Shown here one piece after another: positions 50,691 through 59,762 of a stretch of DNA of 64,000 bases. The translations under genes and the position numbers were made by a program. The first letter of the stretch is position 1. Each line of letters begins with the position of its first letter. Source of the stretch: CAVZBW01 sp963773635 (GTDB lineage: Bacteria; Actinomycetota; Acidimicrobiia; Acidimicrobiales; RAAP-2); assembly GCA_963773635.1 (NCBI GenBank), contig CAVZBW010000005.1, positions 2,914,001-2,978,000 on the forward strand. The letters are read 5' to 3'. Under the pieces are notes generated by a model. The model did not search any database and had not been told where the DNA came from. It was given only the letters and a program-made list of their open reading frames with translations.

Positions 50691-51542
50691 ATGTGGAACA
50701 AGCTCCCCGACATGAGGCAGAGCCTGGCCGTGGGCATCGCGCAATGGCTTGCTCTCGCCGGTCAGCCCGAGGCCAACCTGGCTGCCGCCCTCTCGCTGAT
50801 CGCCGAGGCGCGAGCCATGGGGGCCGAGCTGATGGTCCTGCCCGAGCTCTGGCTGAGCGGGTACGACCCGGCCACCTTGGCGACCGACGCCGTCAAGTCC
50901 GCGGTCGAGGCCGGCGACCCCGTGGTGACGAGGTTGTCCGCGGCTGCTCGAGAGCACCGGATGTGGCTGGTGGCCGGCAGCCTGCCCGAGGCCGAAGGCG
51001 GCCGGCTGTTCAACACGTGCTTCGTCTTCGGGCCCTCGGGGAAGCTCGTGACCCGGCATCGCAAGGCTCATCTCTACCCGCCGAGGGGCGAGGAGTCGAT
51101 CTTCACCGCCGGGGATAGCCTCACGACGTTCTCCGATCCCTCCCTGGGTTCGGTGGGGGTGGTGATCTGCTTTGACGGCGACTTCCCCGAGGTGGCGGCC
51201 GCGCTCAGTCGCGGTGGGGCGCGCCTCGTCGTGGCCCCGTGCGCCTGCGAGGTGGAGTCCGCCCAGTGGTGGGATCTCGTCTATCCCGCGACGGCGTTGG
51301 TCAACGGGCAATGGTGGGTGCAGGCCAACCAGTGCGGGCGGATGTCCTCGGGGACGTACCTCGGCGGGAGCCGGGTCGTCGCCCCGTCGGGCACGGTCAT
51401 CGCGGAGGCCGCCAGGGCGTTGCCGGGCGTGACGCCGCCGGCCGAGGTGCTCGTGCGACGCATCGACCTTCGCATCGGCGACCAGTGCGATCCGAGATCG
51501 GAGCTGCTGCGGACGAGGAGGCGCCCCGATCTCTACGCCTGA
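50691..51542 (+). CDS. Carbon-nitrogen hydrolase (nitrilase superfamily)
   Basis: About 283 aa with the Glu-Lys-Cys triad: Glu in VLPELWLSGY, Lys in HRKAHLYPPRGEE and Cys in GVVICFDGDFPE. Members hydrolyse amides, nitriles or carbamoyl groups. The start is ATG 50691 or ATG 50712 (MRQSLAVGIAQW); the first has GGAAACGG upstream, and the larger open frame before it is non-coding. It lies about 100 bases after the methyltransferase and converges on the P450 gene with a 10-base overlap of 3-prime ends. Substrate unknown; an aliphatic amidase role is plausible. Confidence 0.87.
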   Translation: MWNKLPDMRQSLAVGIAQWLALAGQPEANLAAALSLIAEARAMGAELMVLPELWLSGYDPATLATDAVKSAVEAGDPVVTRLSAAAREHRMWLVAGSLPEAEGGRLFNTCFVFGPSGKLVTRHRKAHLYPPRGEESIFTAGDSLTTFSDPSLGSVGVVICFDGDFPEVAAALSRGGARLVVAPCACEVESAQWWDLVYPATALVNGQWWVQANQCGRMSSGTYLGGSRVVAPSGTVIAEAARALPGVTPPAEVLVRRIDLRIGDQCDPRSELLRTRRRPDLYA

Positions 51543-52753
51543 GGCCGGCGTTCGAAGCGGAGGGGGAGCCGGGCCGGTCCCCATATCCCGAAGTTGGGGG
51601 GCTTCCACTCGATCGGCGCATCGAGCCGGAGGTTCGTCATCAGCTGTGGCAGGACGACGAGGGCTTCCTGGAGCTCCGCCCGTGCCAGGGCGGCTCCCAG
51701 GCAGTGATGGATCCCCGAGCCGAAGCCCAGCTGGCCGACGTCGCGCTCGGCGGTGATATCGAATCGGTCCGGCTGCGAGAAGACCCCTGGTGACCGGTTG
51801 GCCCCCGCCAACGACGCAGAGACGATCGTTCCCCGAGGAAACAGAACCCCTCGATACTCGACGTCCTCGGAAGCAAAGCGGACGGTCGCCCGGACGGCTC
51901 CGAGGTAGCGCATCGACTCCTCCACCGCCCGGGGGGCGAGCTCCGGTCGTCGCGCCAGGAGCTCCCACTGGGCGGGGTGCTCGGCGAAGAGGGCCACCGT
52001 GCAGGCGAGCTGGTTGCGGGTCGTGTCGGTACCGGCCATGAGGACGGCCTCGGTCAGCATGGCCATCTCCGAAGTGGAGAGCCGGTCGCCGGACTGCTCG
52101 ACGGCGATGAGATCGCTCAGGAGGTCCGTGCCCGGCGATCGCCGCCGATCCTCGATGAGCGCGCCCACATAGTCCCCGAGCTCCTGGGCGGCACGCCCGA
52201 TGAGCGGCAGGTCGCGATCGAGGTCCTGGTTGAAGATCCGAAAGATGTCGGTCGCCCACCGCGAGAGACGGTCGGCATCCGTCCCGGGGGCGCCCAGTAG
52301 CTCGCAGATGATGGGAATCGGATATGGCCCGCACACGTCCCCGACCAGCTCGCATCGCCCCGCGTCGCCGAAGCGCTCGGCGAGGTCGGCGATCACCCTG
52401 CGCATGGAGGGCCGAAGCCGGTCGGCCGACGACGGGGTGAATGCTGGTGCCACGAGCCGTCGGAGGCGGGCGTGCTCCTCCCCCTCCATCTCGAGGATGG
52501 AAGCCCGGCGCGTTGCGAGCCGGCCCGGACTGGCGACGCCGGACATCTGTGGGATGAGCGACATCGCAGAATGGAAGCGTCTCTCTCGCAGCAGGGCGAC
52601 GACATCGGGATAGTCGGTGAGCGCGTAACCCATCGTGGTGCGCGCCAGCCAGTGCTGCGTTCTTGCCTCAGCGAGGGCCGCCAGGGCCTGCATGCGATCG
52701 AGACCCTGGACGTCGAGGTCCGGGAGGTCGAGCTCGTCGACGGGGGTGGTCAC
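51533..52753 (-). CDS. Cytochrome P450
   Basis: A 406-aa bacterial P450 with I-helix AVLMAGTDTTRNQ, K-helix ExxR in EESMRYLG, and the heme loop LGFGSGIHHCLGAALARAE. GTG 52753 has GAGG three bases before it and follows the MMPL transporter stop by 13 bases, so they are co-transcribed. A P450 next to a lipid/drug exporter suggests a modified lipid or secondary metabolite that is hydroxylated and exported (inference). It is unrelated in sequence detail to the P450 at 9988. Confidence 0.93.
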   Translation of the reverse strand: MTTPVDELDLPDLDVQGLDRMQALAALAEARTQHWLARTTMGYALTDYPDVVALLRERRFHSAMSLIPQMSGVASPGRLATRRASILEMEGEEHARLRRLVAPAFTPSSADRLRPSMRRVIADLAERFGDAGRCELVGDVCGPYPIPIICELLGAPGTDADRLSRWATDIFRIFNQDLDRDLPLIGRAAQELGDYVGALIEDRRRSPGTDLLSDLIAVEQSGDRLSTSEMAMLTEAVLMAGTDTTRNQLACTVALFAEHPAQWELLARRPELAPRAVEESMRYLGAVRATVRFASEDVEYRGVLFPRGTIVSASLAGANRSPGVFSQPDRFDITAERDVGQLGFGSGIHHCLGAALARAELQEALVVLPQLMTNLRLDAPIEWKPPNFGIWGPARLPLRFERRPQA

Positions 52754-52766
52754 GGACCTCGCTCCC

Positions 52767-55079
52767 TTACCCCGGCCCCGGGAACCGCGGCGTCTCGCCC
52801 GAGGGCCTTGGATCGCCGTGTTGCACTGCGAGCGGGGGGTCTCCGAGCTCGGCGACGTCCACCTCGACTCCCAGCGTGGGAATGATCCGGTCCAGCCGGC
52901 GCGGGAAGTACCAGTTGGCATCGCCGAGGAGCTCCATGACCGAAGGCACGAGGACCATCCGCACCAGAGTGGCGTCGATGAGGATGGCGGCAGCGAGCCC
53001 GAACCCGAAGACGGCGAGGACCCGGAGTGGGTCGTTGATGACGAACGATCCGAAAACGCAGATCATGATGGCCGCCGCGGCGGTGATGACCCTCGCCGTG
53101 CGGGCGAGCCCGTCCGCGACGGCGCGCGAGTTGTCCCCCGTCCGCCGCCACTCCTCCCGGATGCGCGTGAGGAGGAAGACCTCGTAGTCCATCGAGAGCC
53201 CGAACAGGATGGTGAACATCATGAGCGGGATCCACGGATCGATCGGACCGCTCGCGCCATTGCCGAAGAGGCCATCGGCCCAGCCCCACTGGAACACCGC
53301 CACCACCACCCCGTAGGCGGCCCCGACCGCGAGGAGGTTCATCACGGCCGCCTTGAGGGGAATGGCGATGGAGCGGAACACCGCCATCAACAGGACGATG
53401 GAGACCACGATCACCGTGCCGATCACCCAGAACAGCCGTCCCGACAGGTACGCCGAAGCGTCTACGCCGGCAGCGGTCTGCCCGCCGACGACCACGCGTA
53501 CGCCCGTGCCCTGGGTGGCCGCAGGGATCACCTCCCCGCGAAGGCGGGTCACCAACGCGGCGGTCTCCGCCGCCTGGGGGGCCCCGGTCGGGTACACGAC
53601 GATGACCGCGGCGTCGCGCGCGGAGTTGATCGTCGGCGGGGTGACATAGGCCACCCCGGGGGTGTGTGCCAGGTCGGCGTCCAGCCGGTCGACGGTCGCC
53701 GTTCCCTGGATGCCCGGCGGCAGCTCGGCCGCCAGGAGGAGCGGCCCATTGAACCCGGGTCCGAAGCCCTCGGCCAGGAGGTCGAAGGCCTGGCGGGTGG
53801 TCAGGGTGGTCGGGTCGTTCCCGGCGTCCGTGAAGGCCAACCGCATCGAGAACAGCGGGATCGCGAGGACGACCAGGACCAGGAGCGCGCCGCCTCCCGT
53901 GGTCCAGGGGTGACGCTGGACCACCCGGCTCCAGCGGGACCAGAAGCTGCGGGGGCCCGGAGGTGCGCCGGACACGAGCAGGCCCGGGATGTGCAGGCGG
54001 TCGATCGCACGGCCGGCAAACCCGAGCAGGGCCGGGAGCAGCGTGAGCGCGCCGGCCATCACGAGGACTACGCCGGCAATGGCGCTGACGGCCAACCCGA
54101 CCATGAAGGGCAGATCCACGATGAAGAGCCCGCACAGGGAGATGATCACGGTGGTCCCGGCGAAGAGCACGGCCCGCCCGGAGGTGGCCAGGGAGACTAC
54201 GACCGCCCGGCGCGGCTCGAGACCCTGGGCCAGGCCCTGCCGGTAGCGGGTGACGATGAAGAGGGCGTAGTCGATGCCGACGCCGAGGCCGATCATCGCC
54301 AGGAGCTCGGGCGAGAAGGTCGGCACGTTGAGGAGATGGCTGACGAGGTCCTCGACGGCGAAGCCGATCGCCACACCAAACAGCGCGGTGAGGATGGGCA
54401 GGCCCATGGCCACCACCGATCCGAAGGCGATGAGCATGATGATGATCGCCGCGGTGATGCCGATGCCCTCGCTCGAGCCCGGAGCGGCCGACACCACGTT
54501 CTCGACCACCTGCCCGCCGACGGCCACGTAGTAGCCCGGCACGGCAAAGGACTGGGCGGTCGTCACGACCTCCTTGACCGCGCTGTTGGGCAGGGAGGAG
54601 GGGCCCTCGTCGAACTGCACGACACTGAACCCGAGGTGTCCGTCCTTGGAGATCTGGTCGTGTGCCCCGGGGTCGTGGGGGCCGACCACCCGGCTCACGT
54701 GGGCGATGCGGCGCAACGCGGCGTCCATGCGCGCCGTGCGCCCGACGTTGGCGGCGGCGTCGAGCGGTTCGGTGGTGTGCACGACGACGTAGGCGGGAGT
54801 GCCGGCCTGTTGCGGGAACCTGGTCGAGAGGATCTCCTGGGCCCGCTCCGACGGGGACTGCCCGTTGCTGAAGTTGGTCTGGAAGTGGCTCCCGACCACT
54901 TGGCCGAGGACCGTCATGGCCACGATCGCCAGGATCCACCCGGCGAGCACGCGGCGCCGGTGGTCGTAGCACCATCCGGCGAGCCGACCGAGGTGACCGA
55001 GCGGGCCCGGGGGACCGGTGCCGCCCGGCTCCCCCGCCGCCGCCGGGGCCGGTGCGGATCGCTGCGTAATATTCACCAC
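52767..55079 (-). CDS. MMPL/RND-family transporter
   Basis: 770 aa with the 12-helix RND layout: helix 1 (VLAGWILAIVAMTVLGQVVG), an extracellular loop of about 150 residues, helices 2-6 (with GLGVGIDYALFIVTRYR carrying the proton-relay Asp-Tyr), helix 7, a second loop, and helices 8-12 (FGLSMDYEVFLLTRIREE). MMPL proteins export lipids, lipoglycans or drugs in actinobacteria using the proton gradient. Start is a GTG at 55079 (a second GTG follows directly); the -10 TACAAC lies six bases before it, so the mRNA may be leaderless. Divergent TetR gene at 55157 is the probable repressor. Confidence 0.92.
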   Translation of the reverse strand: MVNITQRSAPAPAAAGEPGGTGPPGPLGHLGRLAGWCYDHRRRVLAGWILAIVAMTVLGQVVGSHFQTNFSNGQSPSERAQEILSTRFPQQAGTPAYVVVHTTEPLDAAANVGRTARMDAALRRIAHVSRVVGPHDPGAHDQISKDGHLGFSVVQFDEGPSSLPNSAVKEVVTTAQSFAVPGYYVAVGGQVVENVVSAAPGSSEGIGITAAIIIMLIAFGSVVAMGLPILTALFGVAIGFAVEDLVSHLLNVPTFSPELLAMIGLGVGIDYALFIVTRYRQGLAQGLEPRRAVVVSLATSGRAVLFAGTTVIISLCGLFIVDLPFMVGLAVSAIAGVVLVMAGALTLLPALLGFAGRAIDRLHIPGLLVSGAPPGPRSFWSRWSRVVQRHPWTTGGGALLVLVVLAIPLFSMRLAFTDAGNDPTTLTTRQAFDLLAEGFGPGFNGPLLLAAELPPGIQGTATVDRLDADLAHTPGVAYVTPPTINSARDAAVIVVYPTGAPQAAETAALVTRLRGEVIPAATQGTGVRVVVGGQTAAGVDASAYLSGRLFWVIGTVIVVSIVLLMAVFRSIAIPLKAAVMNLLAVGAAYGVVVAVFQWGWADGLFGNGASGPIDPWIPLMMFTILFGLSMDYEVFLLTRIREEWRRTGDNSRAVADGLARTARVITAAAAIMICVFGSFVINDPLRVLAVFGFGLAAAILIDATLVRMVLVPSVMELLGDANWYFPRRLDRIIPTLGVEVDVAELGDPPLAVQHGDPRPSGETPRFPGPG

Positions 55080-55085
55080 TGATGA

Positions 55086-55091
55086 GTTGTA
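55086..55091 (-). promoter_or_regulatory. Possible -10 element (TACAAC) giving a leaderless MMPL mRNA
   Basis: Minus-strand TACAAC ends six bases before the GTG at 55079, so transcription would start at or within one or two bases of the first GTG. No convincing -35 hexamer is visible at 17 bp. The same short spacer serves the divergent TetR gene. Confidence 0.4.
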
Positions 55092-55156
55092 CCACAGAAT
55101 TTCCTCAGAGATGAATATGCCCTCAGCTGGACCGATGACGGGCCGGGGGGGCGGCC

Positions 55157-55744
55157 GTGAGCCAGCGGGCGGGCAGGAGGCCCGGCGGTGCCAACACCCG
55201 CCAAGAGATCGTCGAGGCCGCGGGGAAGGTCTTTGACGAGCTGGGTTTCAACGGTGCCAGCATCCGGGGCATCGCGCAGCGAGCCGGGGTCGACCCGGCG
55301 CTGGTCCACCACTACTTCACCGACAAGGCCCAGCTCTTCGTCGAGGCTCGCGGACTGCCCAAGGACCCTCGCCGGGTGGCCGAGGAGGCCGCCGCCCCGA
55401 CGGGGTCCTTCGACGGCCGCCGGGTGGTGGAGCGGTTCTTGGAGCAGTGGGAGAGGGAGGAGGAGGGGCCGGGATCGCGGTCCTTCCTGGCGGCCGTACA
55501 GGCCATGGCTGCGTCCCCTGCGGCGGCAGACGCCATGCGGGAGTTCTTGCTCGAGCGCCTCGCCGTCGCGCTCGGGGACGGCGAGGGCCCCAAGTGGCGC
55601 CAGGCGCTCGTCTCGTCCCAGTTGGTTGGCCTCGGATGGGCCCGCTACGTCATGCGCTTCGAGCCCTTGGCCTCGGCCAGCCGTCAAGAGGTGGCGGAGC
55701 TGGTCGGGCCGACCCTGGATCGCTACGTCAGGCCCGACGAGTGA
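55157..55744 (+). CDS. TetR/AcrR-family transcriptional regulator
   Basis: A 195-aa TetR protein: NTRQEIVEAAGKVFDELGFNG, then the helix-turn-helix SIRGIAQRAGVDPALVHHYF with FTDKAQLF, and a helical C-terminal ligand domain (VERFLEQWEREEEG, SQLVGLGWARYVMRFEP). It is divergent from the MMPL-P450 operon, a standard layout for local repression of an efflux pump relieved by the transported ligand. The start is GTG 55157. Its last 17 bases overlap the convergent PLP-enzyme gene. Confidence 0.92.
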   Translation: MSQRAGRRPGGANTRQEIVEAAGKVFDELGFNGASIRGIAQRAGVDPALVHHYFTDKAQLFVEARGLPKDPRRVAEEAAAPTGSFDGRRVVERFLEQWEREEEGPGSRSFLAAVQAMAASPAAADAMREFLLERLAVALGDGEGPKWRQALVSSQLVGLGWARYVMRFEPLASASRQEVAELVGPTLDRYVRPDE

Positions 55745-56891
55745 TCTCGCCCACCGCCCGGAGGAGGGCGTCGACGTCCTCGGTGTCGTTGTACCCGTGG
55801 GGAGAGGCCCGGACCCCTCCGCCCCGAGGAGAGACGACCACCTTGCGTTGGGCCAGGTGCTCGACGAGCTCGCCGGGGTCGTGTCCCTCGAGCTCGAAGG
55901 TCACGATGCCCGATCGTCCGTCACCCTGGCGTTCCGACAGGACCCTCGCGCCCAGGTCGGTGAGGCCCTGGTCGAGGCGCCGGCACAGGGTGTCGACGTG
56001 CTCCCACAACGCATGCTCGCCAGCCGCGAGCAGCAGGTCGAGCGCCGCCCCGAGTCCGGCGATCCCGACGAGGTTCGCCGTTCCCGACTCGTAGCGTCTC
56101 GCCGAGTCGTCCCAGACGAGCTGCAAGTTGTCCCACTGCTCGCGATGGCGAACCGAGGCCCATCCGGGCTCGGCCGGCCGGAGCTGCTCCATGATCGCCC
56201 TGCGGACGAACAGGAGCCCGATGCCGGGGGGCCCGAGGAGCCACTTGTGGGCACCTGCTGCCGCCACGTCCACGCCCCACTCCCCGAGGGCTGCGGGCAG
56301 GACGCCGAGACCCTGGATGACGTCGGCGCACACGAGGGTCCCCGCATCGTGAGCGATGCGGGTCAGCGCGGCCAGGTCGTTGCGCCAACCCCTGCGGAAT
56401 TGCACCCAGCTCAGCGCCAGCAGCCGCGGTGGCGGTCCTTCGTGGATGGCTCGTTGGAAGGCCTCCAGGGTCACGGCCTCTCCCGGGCCCTCGGGAGGGA
56501 CCATGTCGACCACCACGCCGCGGGACTCGAGCGCGGTCCACGGGTACACGTTCGAGGGGAACTCGAGGCCCGGGATCACGATGCGATCGCCCGGATGCCA
56601 GTCGATGCCGGAGGCCACGAAGCCAAGCCCCTCGCTCGTGTTCTTGACGAAGGCGATCTCGTCGGGCTCGACTCCCATGAGGCGCGCCGCCCTCGACCGG
56701 ACGAGCTCCACGTGCTCCGCGGGCTCGCCGGAGAACGATCCGTTCTCGAGCGCGGATGCCGTCCATTGCATCATGGCCTCGGCCACCGGGGCGGCCAGGG
56801 CGTTGACCGATGCGTGGTTGAGGTAGCGCCAGGTGTCGCAGATGGGGAAGAGGGCCCGCGGCAGGGGGCTCGGGACCGCCGGGCCGCTCAC
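55728..56891 (-). CDS. PLP-dependent class V aminotransferase/cysteine-desulfurase-like protein
   Basis: 387 aa, class V fold type I PLP enzyme. It has YLNHASVNALAAPV, VKNTSEGLGFVASGI, VCADVIQGLGVLP and the PLP-lysine motif AAGAHKWLLGPPGIGLLFV. The cysteine-desulfurase active-site Cys loop is not evident, so an aminotransferase, isopenicillin-epimerase-like or kynureninase-like role fits better. Its GTG start overlaps the aldo/keto reductase stop by four bases (GTGA). Substrate unknown. Confidence 0.85.
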   Translation of the reverse strand: MSGPAVPSPLPRALFPICDTWRYLNHASVNALAAPVAEAMMQWTASALENGSFSGEPAEHVELVRSRAARLMGVEPDEIAFVKNTSEGLGFVASGIDWHPGDRIVIPGLEFPSNVYPWTALESRGVVVDMVPPEGPGEAVTLEAFQRAIHEGPPPRLLALSWVQFRRGWRNDLAALTRIAHDAGTLVCADVIQGLGVLPAALGEWGVDVAAAGAHKWLLGPPGIGLLFVRRAIMEQLRPAEPGWASVRHREQWDNLQLVWDDSARRYESGTANLVGIAGLGAALDLLLAAGEHALWEHVDTLCRRLDQGLTDLGARVLSERQGDGRSGIVTFELEGHDPGELVEHLAQRKVVVSPRGGGVRASPHGYNDTEDVDALLRAVGEITRRA

Positions 56892-57760
56892 CCGGAGAGG
56901 CCGTTGATCCTACGCACCTGCTCGTCGCTTAAGCGCAGCGTGGCTGCGACGATGTTCTCCTCGAGGTGTCTCACGGTAGAGGTGCCCGGGATCGGCAGCA
57001 TCACCGGAGAGTGTTGCAGGAGCCAGGCGAGGCCGACCTGGGCCGGAGTGACTCCGAGCTCCCCCGCCGTCTCCCCGAGGGGGCCGCTCTCCGAGGCGAC
57101 CGAACCTGCCGCGATGGGAGCCCAGGGAATGAAGCCGATGCCGAGCGCCGCACAGTGGTCGAGCACGTCCTCGGATTGGCGCTGGGTCAGGTTGTACTGG
57201 TTCTGGACCGTCACGATCGGCACCTGCCGCCGAGCGGCGTCGATGTCGACGGTGCCCACGTTGGAGAGGCCCACCTCGGCGACCTTTCCCTCGTTGCGGA
57301 GCTCGGCCAGCACGCCGAATTGCTCGTCGACCGGCACCTTGGGGTCGATCCGGTGGAGCTGGAGGAGGTCGAGGCGATCGACGCGGAGACGCCGCAGGCT
57401 CATCTCGCACTCCTGGCGCAGGTACTCGGGCCGACCGACCGGGTGCCACTGTCCGGGCCCGGTTCGCACCAGGCCCGCCTTGGTGGCGATCAGGAGGTTG
57501 TCGGGGTAGGGGGACAGTGCCTCCGCGATGAGCTCCTCGCTCACGTAGGGACCGTAGGAGTCGGCCGTGTCGATGAAGTCGACCCCGAGGTCGACGGCCC
57601 GCCGCAGCACCCTGATGGCCTCGTCGTGGTCCGCGGGCGGACCCCAGATGCCCGGGCCCGTGATGCGCATCGCTCCGTACCCGAGGCGGTGGATGGTCCG
57701 GTCGCCGATCACGTGGGTCCCGCTCATCTCCACCGGACGATTTGCGGTCGTGTCCGTCAT
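56888..57760 (-). CDS. Aldo/keto reductase
   Basis: A 290-aa AKR with DFIDTADSYGPYVSEELIAEAL (catalytic Asp and Tyr), LLIATKAGLVR (Lys), LDLLQLHRIDP (His), VGLSNVGTVDIDAA and VTVQNQYNLTQR, all in the canonical order. The ATG at 57760 begins MTDTTANRPV; the open frame upstream overlaps the RpiA gene and is not used. It is downstream of rpiA by 22 bases and coupled to the PLP-enzyme gene. Probably an NADPH-dependent carbonyl reductase of the YajO/oxidoreductase type; substrate unknown. Confidence 0.92.
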   Translation of the reverse strand: MTDTTANRPVEMSGTHVIGDRTIHRLGYGAMRITGPGIWGPPADHDEAIRVLRRAVDLGVDFIDTADSYGPYVSEELIAEALSPYPDNLLIATKAGLVRTGPGQWHPVGRPEYLRQECEMSLRRLRVDRLDLLQLHRIDPKVPVDEQFGVLAELRNEGKVAEVGLSNVGTVDIDAARRQVPIVTVQNQYNLTQRQSEDVLDHCAALGIGFIPWAPIAAGSVASESGPLGETAGELGVTPAQVGLAWLLQHSPVMLPIPGTSTVRHLEENIVAATLRLSDEQVRRINGLSG

Positions 57761-57782
57761 GCAGGCGAGCGTACCGGTTCGA

Positions 57783-58508
57783 TCAGTCGCCACCGCCGTC
57801 CTCGACCAGCTCGGCCTCGTAGCCCTCGAAGATGCCCGTCTCGAGGACGCCGGGCTGTTGCTTGATCTCGGCGTGCAGCCCGGGCGGTATCTCGTCGAAA
57901 TAGGCATCTACGAGGAGGAAACCGCTCTCGGTGATGACCGGCCCGTCCTTGCCCGAGCCGCATCTCAAGGAGGCATCTCTGCTGCCGTTTCGTTGCAGAA
58001 ACGTCACCAGATGTTGGATGGCGTTGGGGTGTACCTCGATGGGCACCGGGAAGCGGCTGCCGAGGCGCTGCACCCGCTTGGAGGCGTCGATCACGACGTA
58101 GCGTCGGTCGCAGTTCGACCACAGGAGCTTCTCCTTGAAGAGCGCCCCGCCCCGGCCCTTGAGGAAGCGACCGGCCGGGTCCACCTCGTCGGCCCCGTCG
58201 ACGATCCACGAAAGGGAACCCAGGCCGAGGCGGACGAGGGGCAGGCCGAGCGTGCTGGCCGCGAGCTCCGTCTCCTGGGACGTGGTGGCCACCCTCACCG
58301 AGAGCCCCTCGTCCCGGGCGCGCTCGGCGATCGCCCACAGGGAGAGATACGCGCTCGATCCCGACCCGATGCCGATCACCTCGCCGTCTCGCGCGACCCC
58401 GGCGAGGCGTCGTGCGGCTCGCCACTTGGCGTCGGCGTGCGAGATGTCGGCCGGCCAGGGCAGGAAGGGGGCGGCCTGCCAGCGGGAGGGTCCCGCCTCG
58501 GGGCTCAT
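57783..58508 (-). CDS. rpiA: Ribose-5-phosphate isomerase A
   Basis: A 241-aa RpiA: DGEVIGIGSGSSAYLSLWAI (phosphate loop), TTSQETELAASTLGLPL, WIVDGADEVDPAGRFLKGRGGALFKEK (active-site Asp and Lys loop, here KGRGGA rather than KGGGGA) and a C-terminal catalytic region GPVITESGFLLVDAYF. It interconverts ribose-5-phosphate and ribulose-5-phosphate in the pentose phosphate pathway. The ATG at 58508 overlaps the stop of the Ddn-like gene (ATGA). Confidence 0.92.
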   Translation of the reverse strand: MSPEAGPSRWQAAPFLPWPADISHADAKWRAARRLAGVARDGEVIGIGSGSSAYLSLWAIAERARDEGLSVRVATTSQETELAASTLGLPLVRLGLGSLSWIVDGADEVDPAGRFLKGRGGALFKEKLLWSNCDRRYVVIDASKRVQRLGSRFPVPIEVHPNAIQHLVTFLQRNGSRDASLRCGSGKDGPVITESGFLLVDAYFDEIPPGLHAEIKQQPGVLETGIFEGYEAELVEDGGGD

Positions 58509-58951
58509 GGGCGCCGGGTGAGGTGGACGGCGGGCAGTTGGCGGTCGGTGAGCTGCTGGTAGTAGCTCCAGCCCTGGTAGTACTCGGTCAACCGCGACCA
58601 GATGCGCTCACGGTCGGGGCCGGCGAGGATCTCCGCATCGACCTCCACCCGGTCGGTCCCCGCCTGCACCGAGGCCTCCGGACGGGTCCGGAGGTTGTGC
58701 AGCCACGACGGGGTCTCGGGGCGTCCCCCGTTGGAGGCCACGACCCAGAAGCTCTCTACGTCCGGCATGTAGAGGAGCGGCGTGGTCCGGGGCTGGCCCG
58801 AACGTCGGCCCGTGGTCGTGAGCAGCAGGATCGGCCCGAACATGCTGTGGTGACCGATGCGTCCGCCGGTGCGCTCGTAGAGGCGGCGATGCAGGGGGTA
58901 GATCCATCTTCCGACCGTCCGATCCAACTTGACGGTGTACTTCGGGTCCAC
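58505..58951 (-). CDS. Deazaflavin-dependent (F420) nitroreductase family protein
   Basis: A 148-aa Ddn-family split-barrel protein: LLLTTTGRRSGQPRTTPLLY is the signature cofactor-binding strand-loop, followed by SFWVVASNGGRPETPSWLHNLRTRPEASV. Related actinobacterial proteins bind F420 or sometimes fatty acids and reduce quinones or nitro compounds. It heads the operon with rpiA, the aldo/keto reductase and PLP-enzyme genes, starting at GTG 58951 and divergent from the histidine phosphatase. Presence of this family supports an F420-using actinobacterium. Confidence 0.9.
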   Translation of the reverse strand: MDPKYTVKLDRTVGRWIYPLHRRLYERTGGRIGHHSMFGPILLLTTTGRRSGQPRTTPLLYMPDVESFWVVASNGGRPETPSWLHNLRTRPEASVQAGTDRVEVDAEILAGPDRERIWSRLTEYYQGWSYYQQLTDRQLPAVHLTRRP

Positions 58952-58991
58952 GCTTGCCTCCTCGGGTGCCGGCCTATCGTACGGTGTGAGA

Positions 58992-59672
58992 ATGGACCCG
59001 ACCGCGGGAGTCGACCAGGCCGGGTCCGCGCGATCCGACCGCTCGGGTCCCGCGCCATCCGCCAGCGATTCCCCGGCGGCGATCGTCTGGCTCCTCCGCC
59101 ACGGACAGAGCGTGTGGAACGAGATGGGCTTGGCCCAGGGTCAGACCGAGGACGCGCCCGGGCTCACCGAGCGGGGGCGGCGCCAGGCGGCGGCGGCCGC
59201 CGGTGAGCTCCAAGGGGCCGGCATCTCGGTGGTGCTGTCGAGCGATCTGCTCCGGGCCGAGGAGACGGCCCGCATCGTTGCTCAACGCCTCGGCGTGGAG
59301 ATGCGTCTCGAGCCGCGATTGCGCGAGCGCGCCCTGGGCATCGCCGAGGGGCGCCCGGCCCGCGAGCTGACCGGACCGCTCGGGGGCGGCGGGGTCGACC
59401 GGGGGCGGGTGGTCGACGCCGACGCCCGACCCCGCGGTGGGGAGTCGATCCGCCAGCTTGTGCAGCGGGTCTCCTGGTACCTCGACGAATTGCTCTGGGC
59501 CTGCCCACCCATGAGGCCCCTCCTCGTGACCCACGGAGGCGTGGTGCGAGCGGCCCTGGCGGCGGCACGGAGCTCGAGCGTCGAGCGCATGCCCTGGGCT
59601 CCGGTGTCCAATGCCCAGGCCGTCGAGCTGTGCCTCTCGCGTCGCCCGGGCGCCGAACCCGACGGCGGCTGA
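58992..59672 (+). CDS. Histidine phosphatase family protein
   Basis: About 226 aa. The phosphoglycerate-mutase-like core has the RHG motif IVWLLRHGQSVWN, STDL-type LSSDLLRAEETA, LRERALGIAEG and the second catalytic His in LLVTHGGVVRAAL. The N-terminal 45 residues are Ser/Pro/Asp rich and probably disordered. ATG 58992 is preferred; a longer frame from 58929 overlaps the divergent gene. Members dephosphorylate sugar phosphates, small metabolites or act as phosphoglycerate mutase; which is not clear. A 13-bp tandem repeat follows its stop. Confidence 0.9.
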   Translation: MDPTAGVDQAGSARSDRSGPAPSASDSPAAIVWLLRHGQSVWNEMGLAQGQTEDAPGLTERGRRQAAAAAGELQGAGISVVLSSDLLRAEETARIVAQRLGVEMRLEPRLRERALGIAEGRPARELTGPLGGGGVDRGRVVDADARPRGGESIRQLVQRVSWYLDELLWACPPMRPLLVTHGGVVRAALAAARSSSVERMPWAPVSNAQAVELCLSRRPGAEPDGG

Positions 59673-59676
59673 CGCC

Positions 59677-59729
59677 TCCGGGCAACAGCCTCGGGCAACA
59701 GCTTCGGGCAACAGTCTCGGGCAACAGCC
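59677..59729. repeat. 13-bp tandem repeat, four copies
   Basis: TCGGGCAACAGCC-type unit repeated four times with one or two changes, directly after the phosphatase stop codon and before the ComF-like start at 59763. The unit is not a multiple of 3, and no gene spans it. Confidence 0.9.
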
Positions 59730-59762
59730 TCGGACACGCAGGGGCGTCGACCGTTAACTTGC

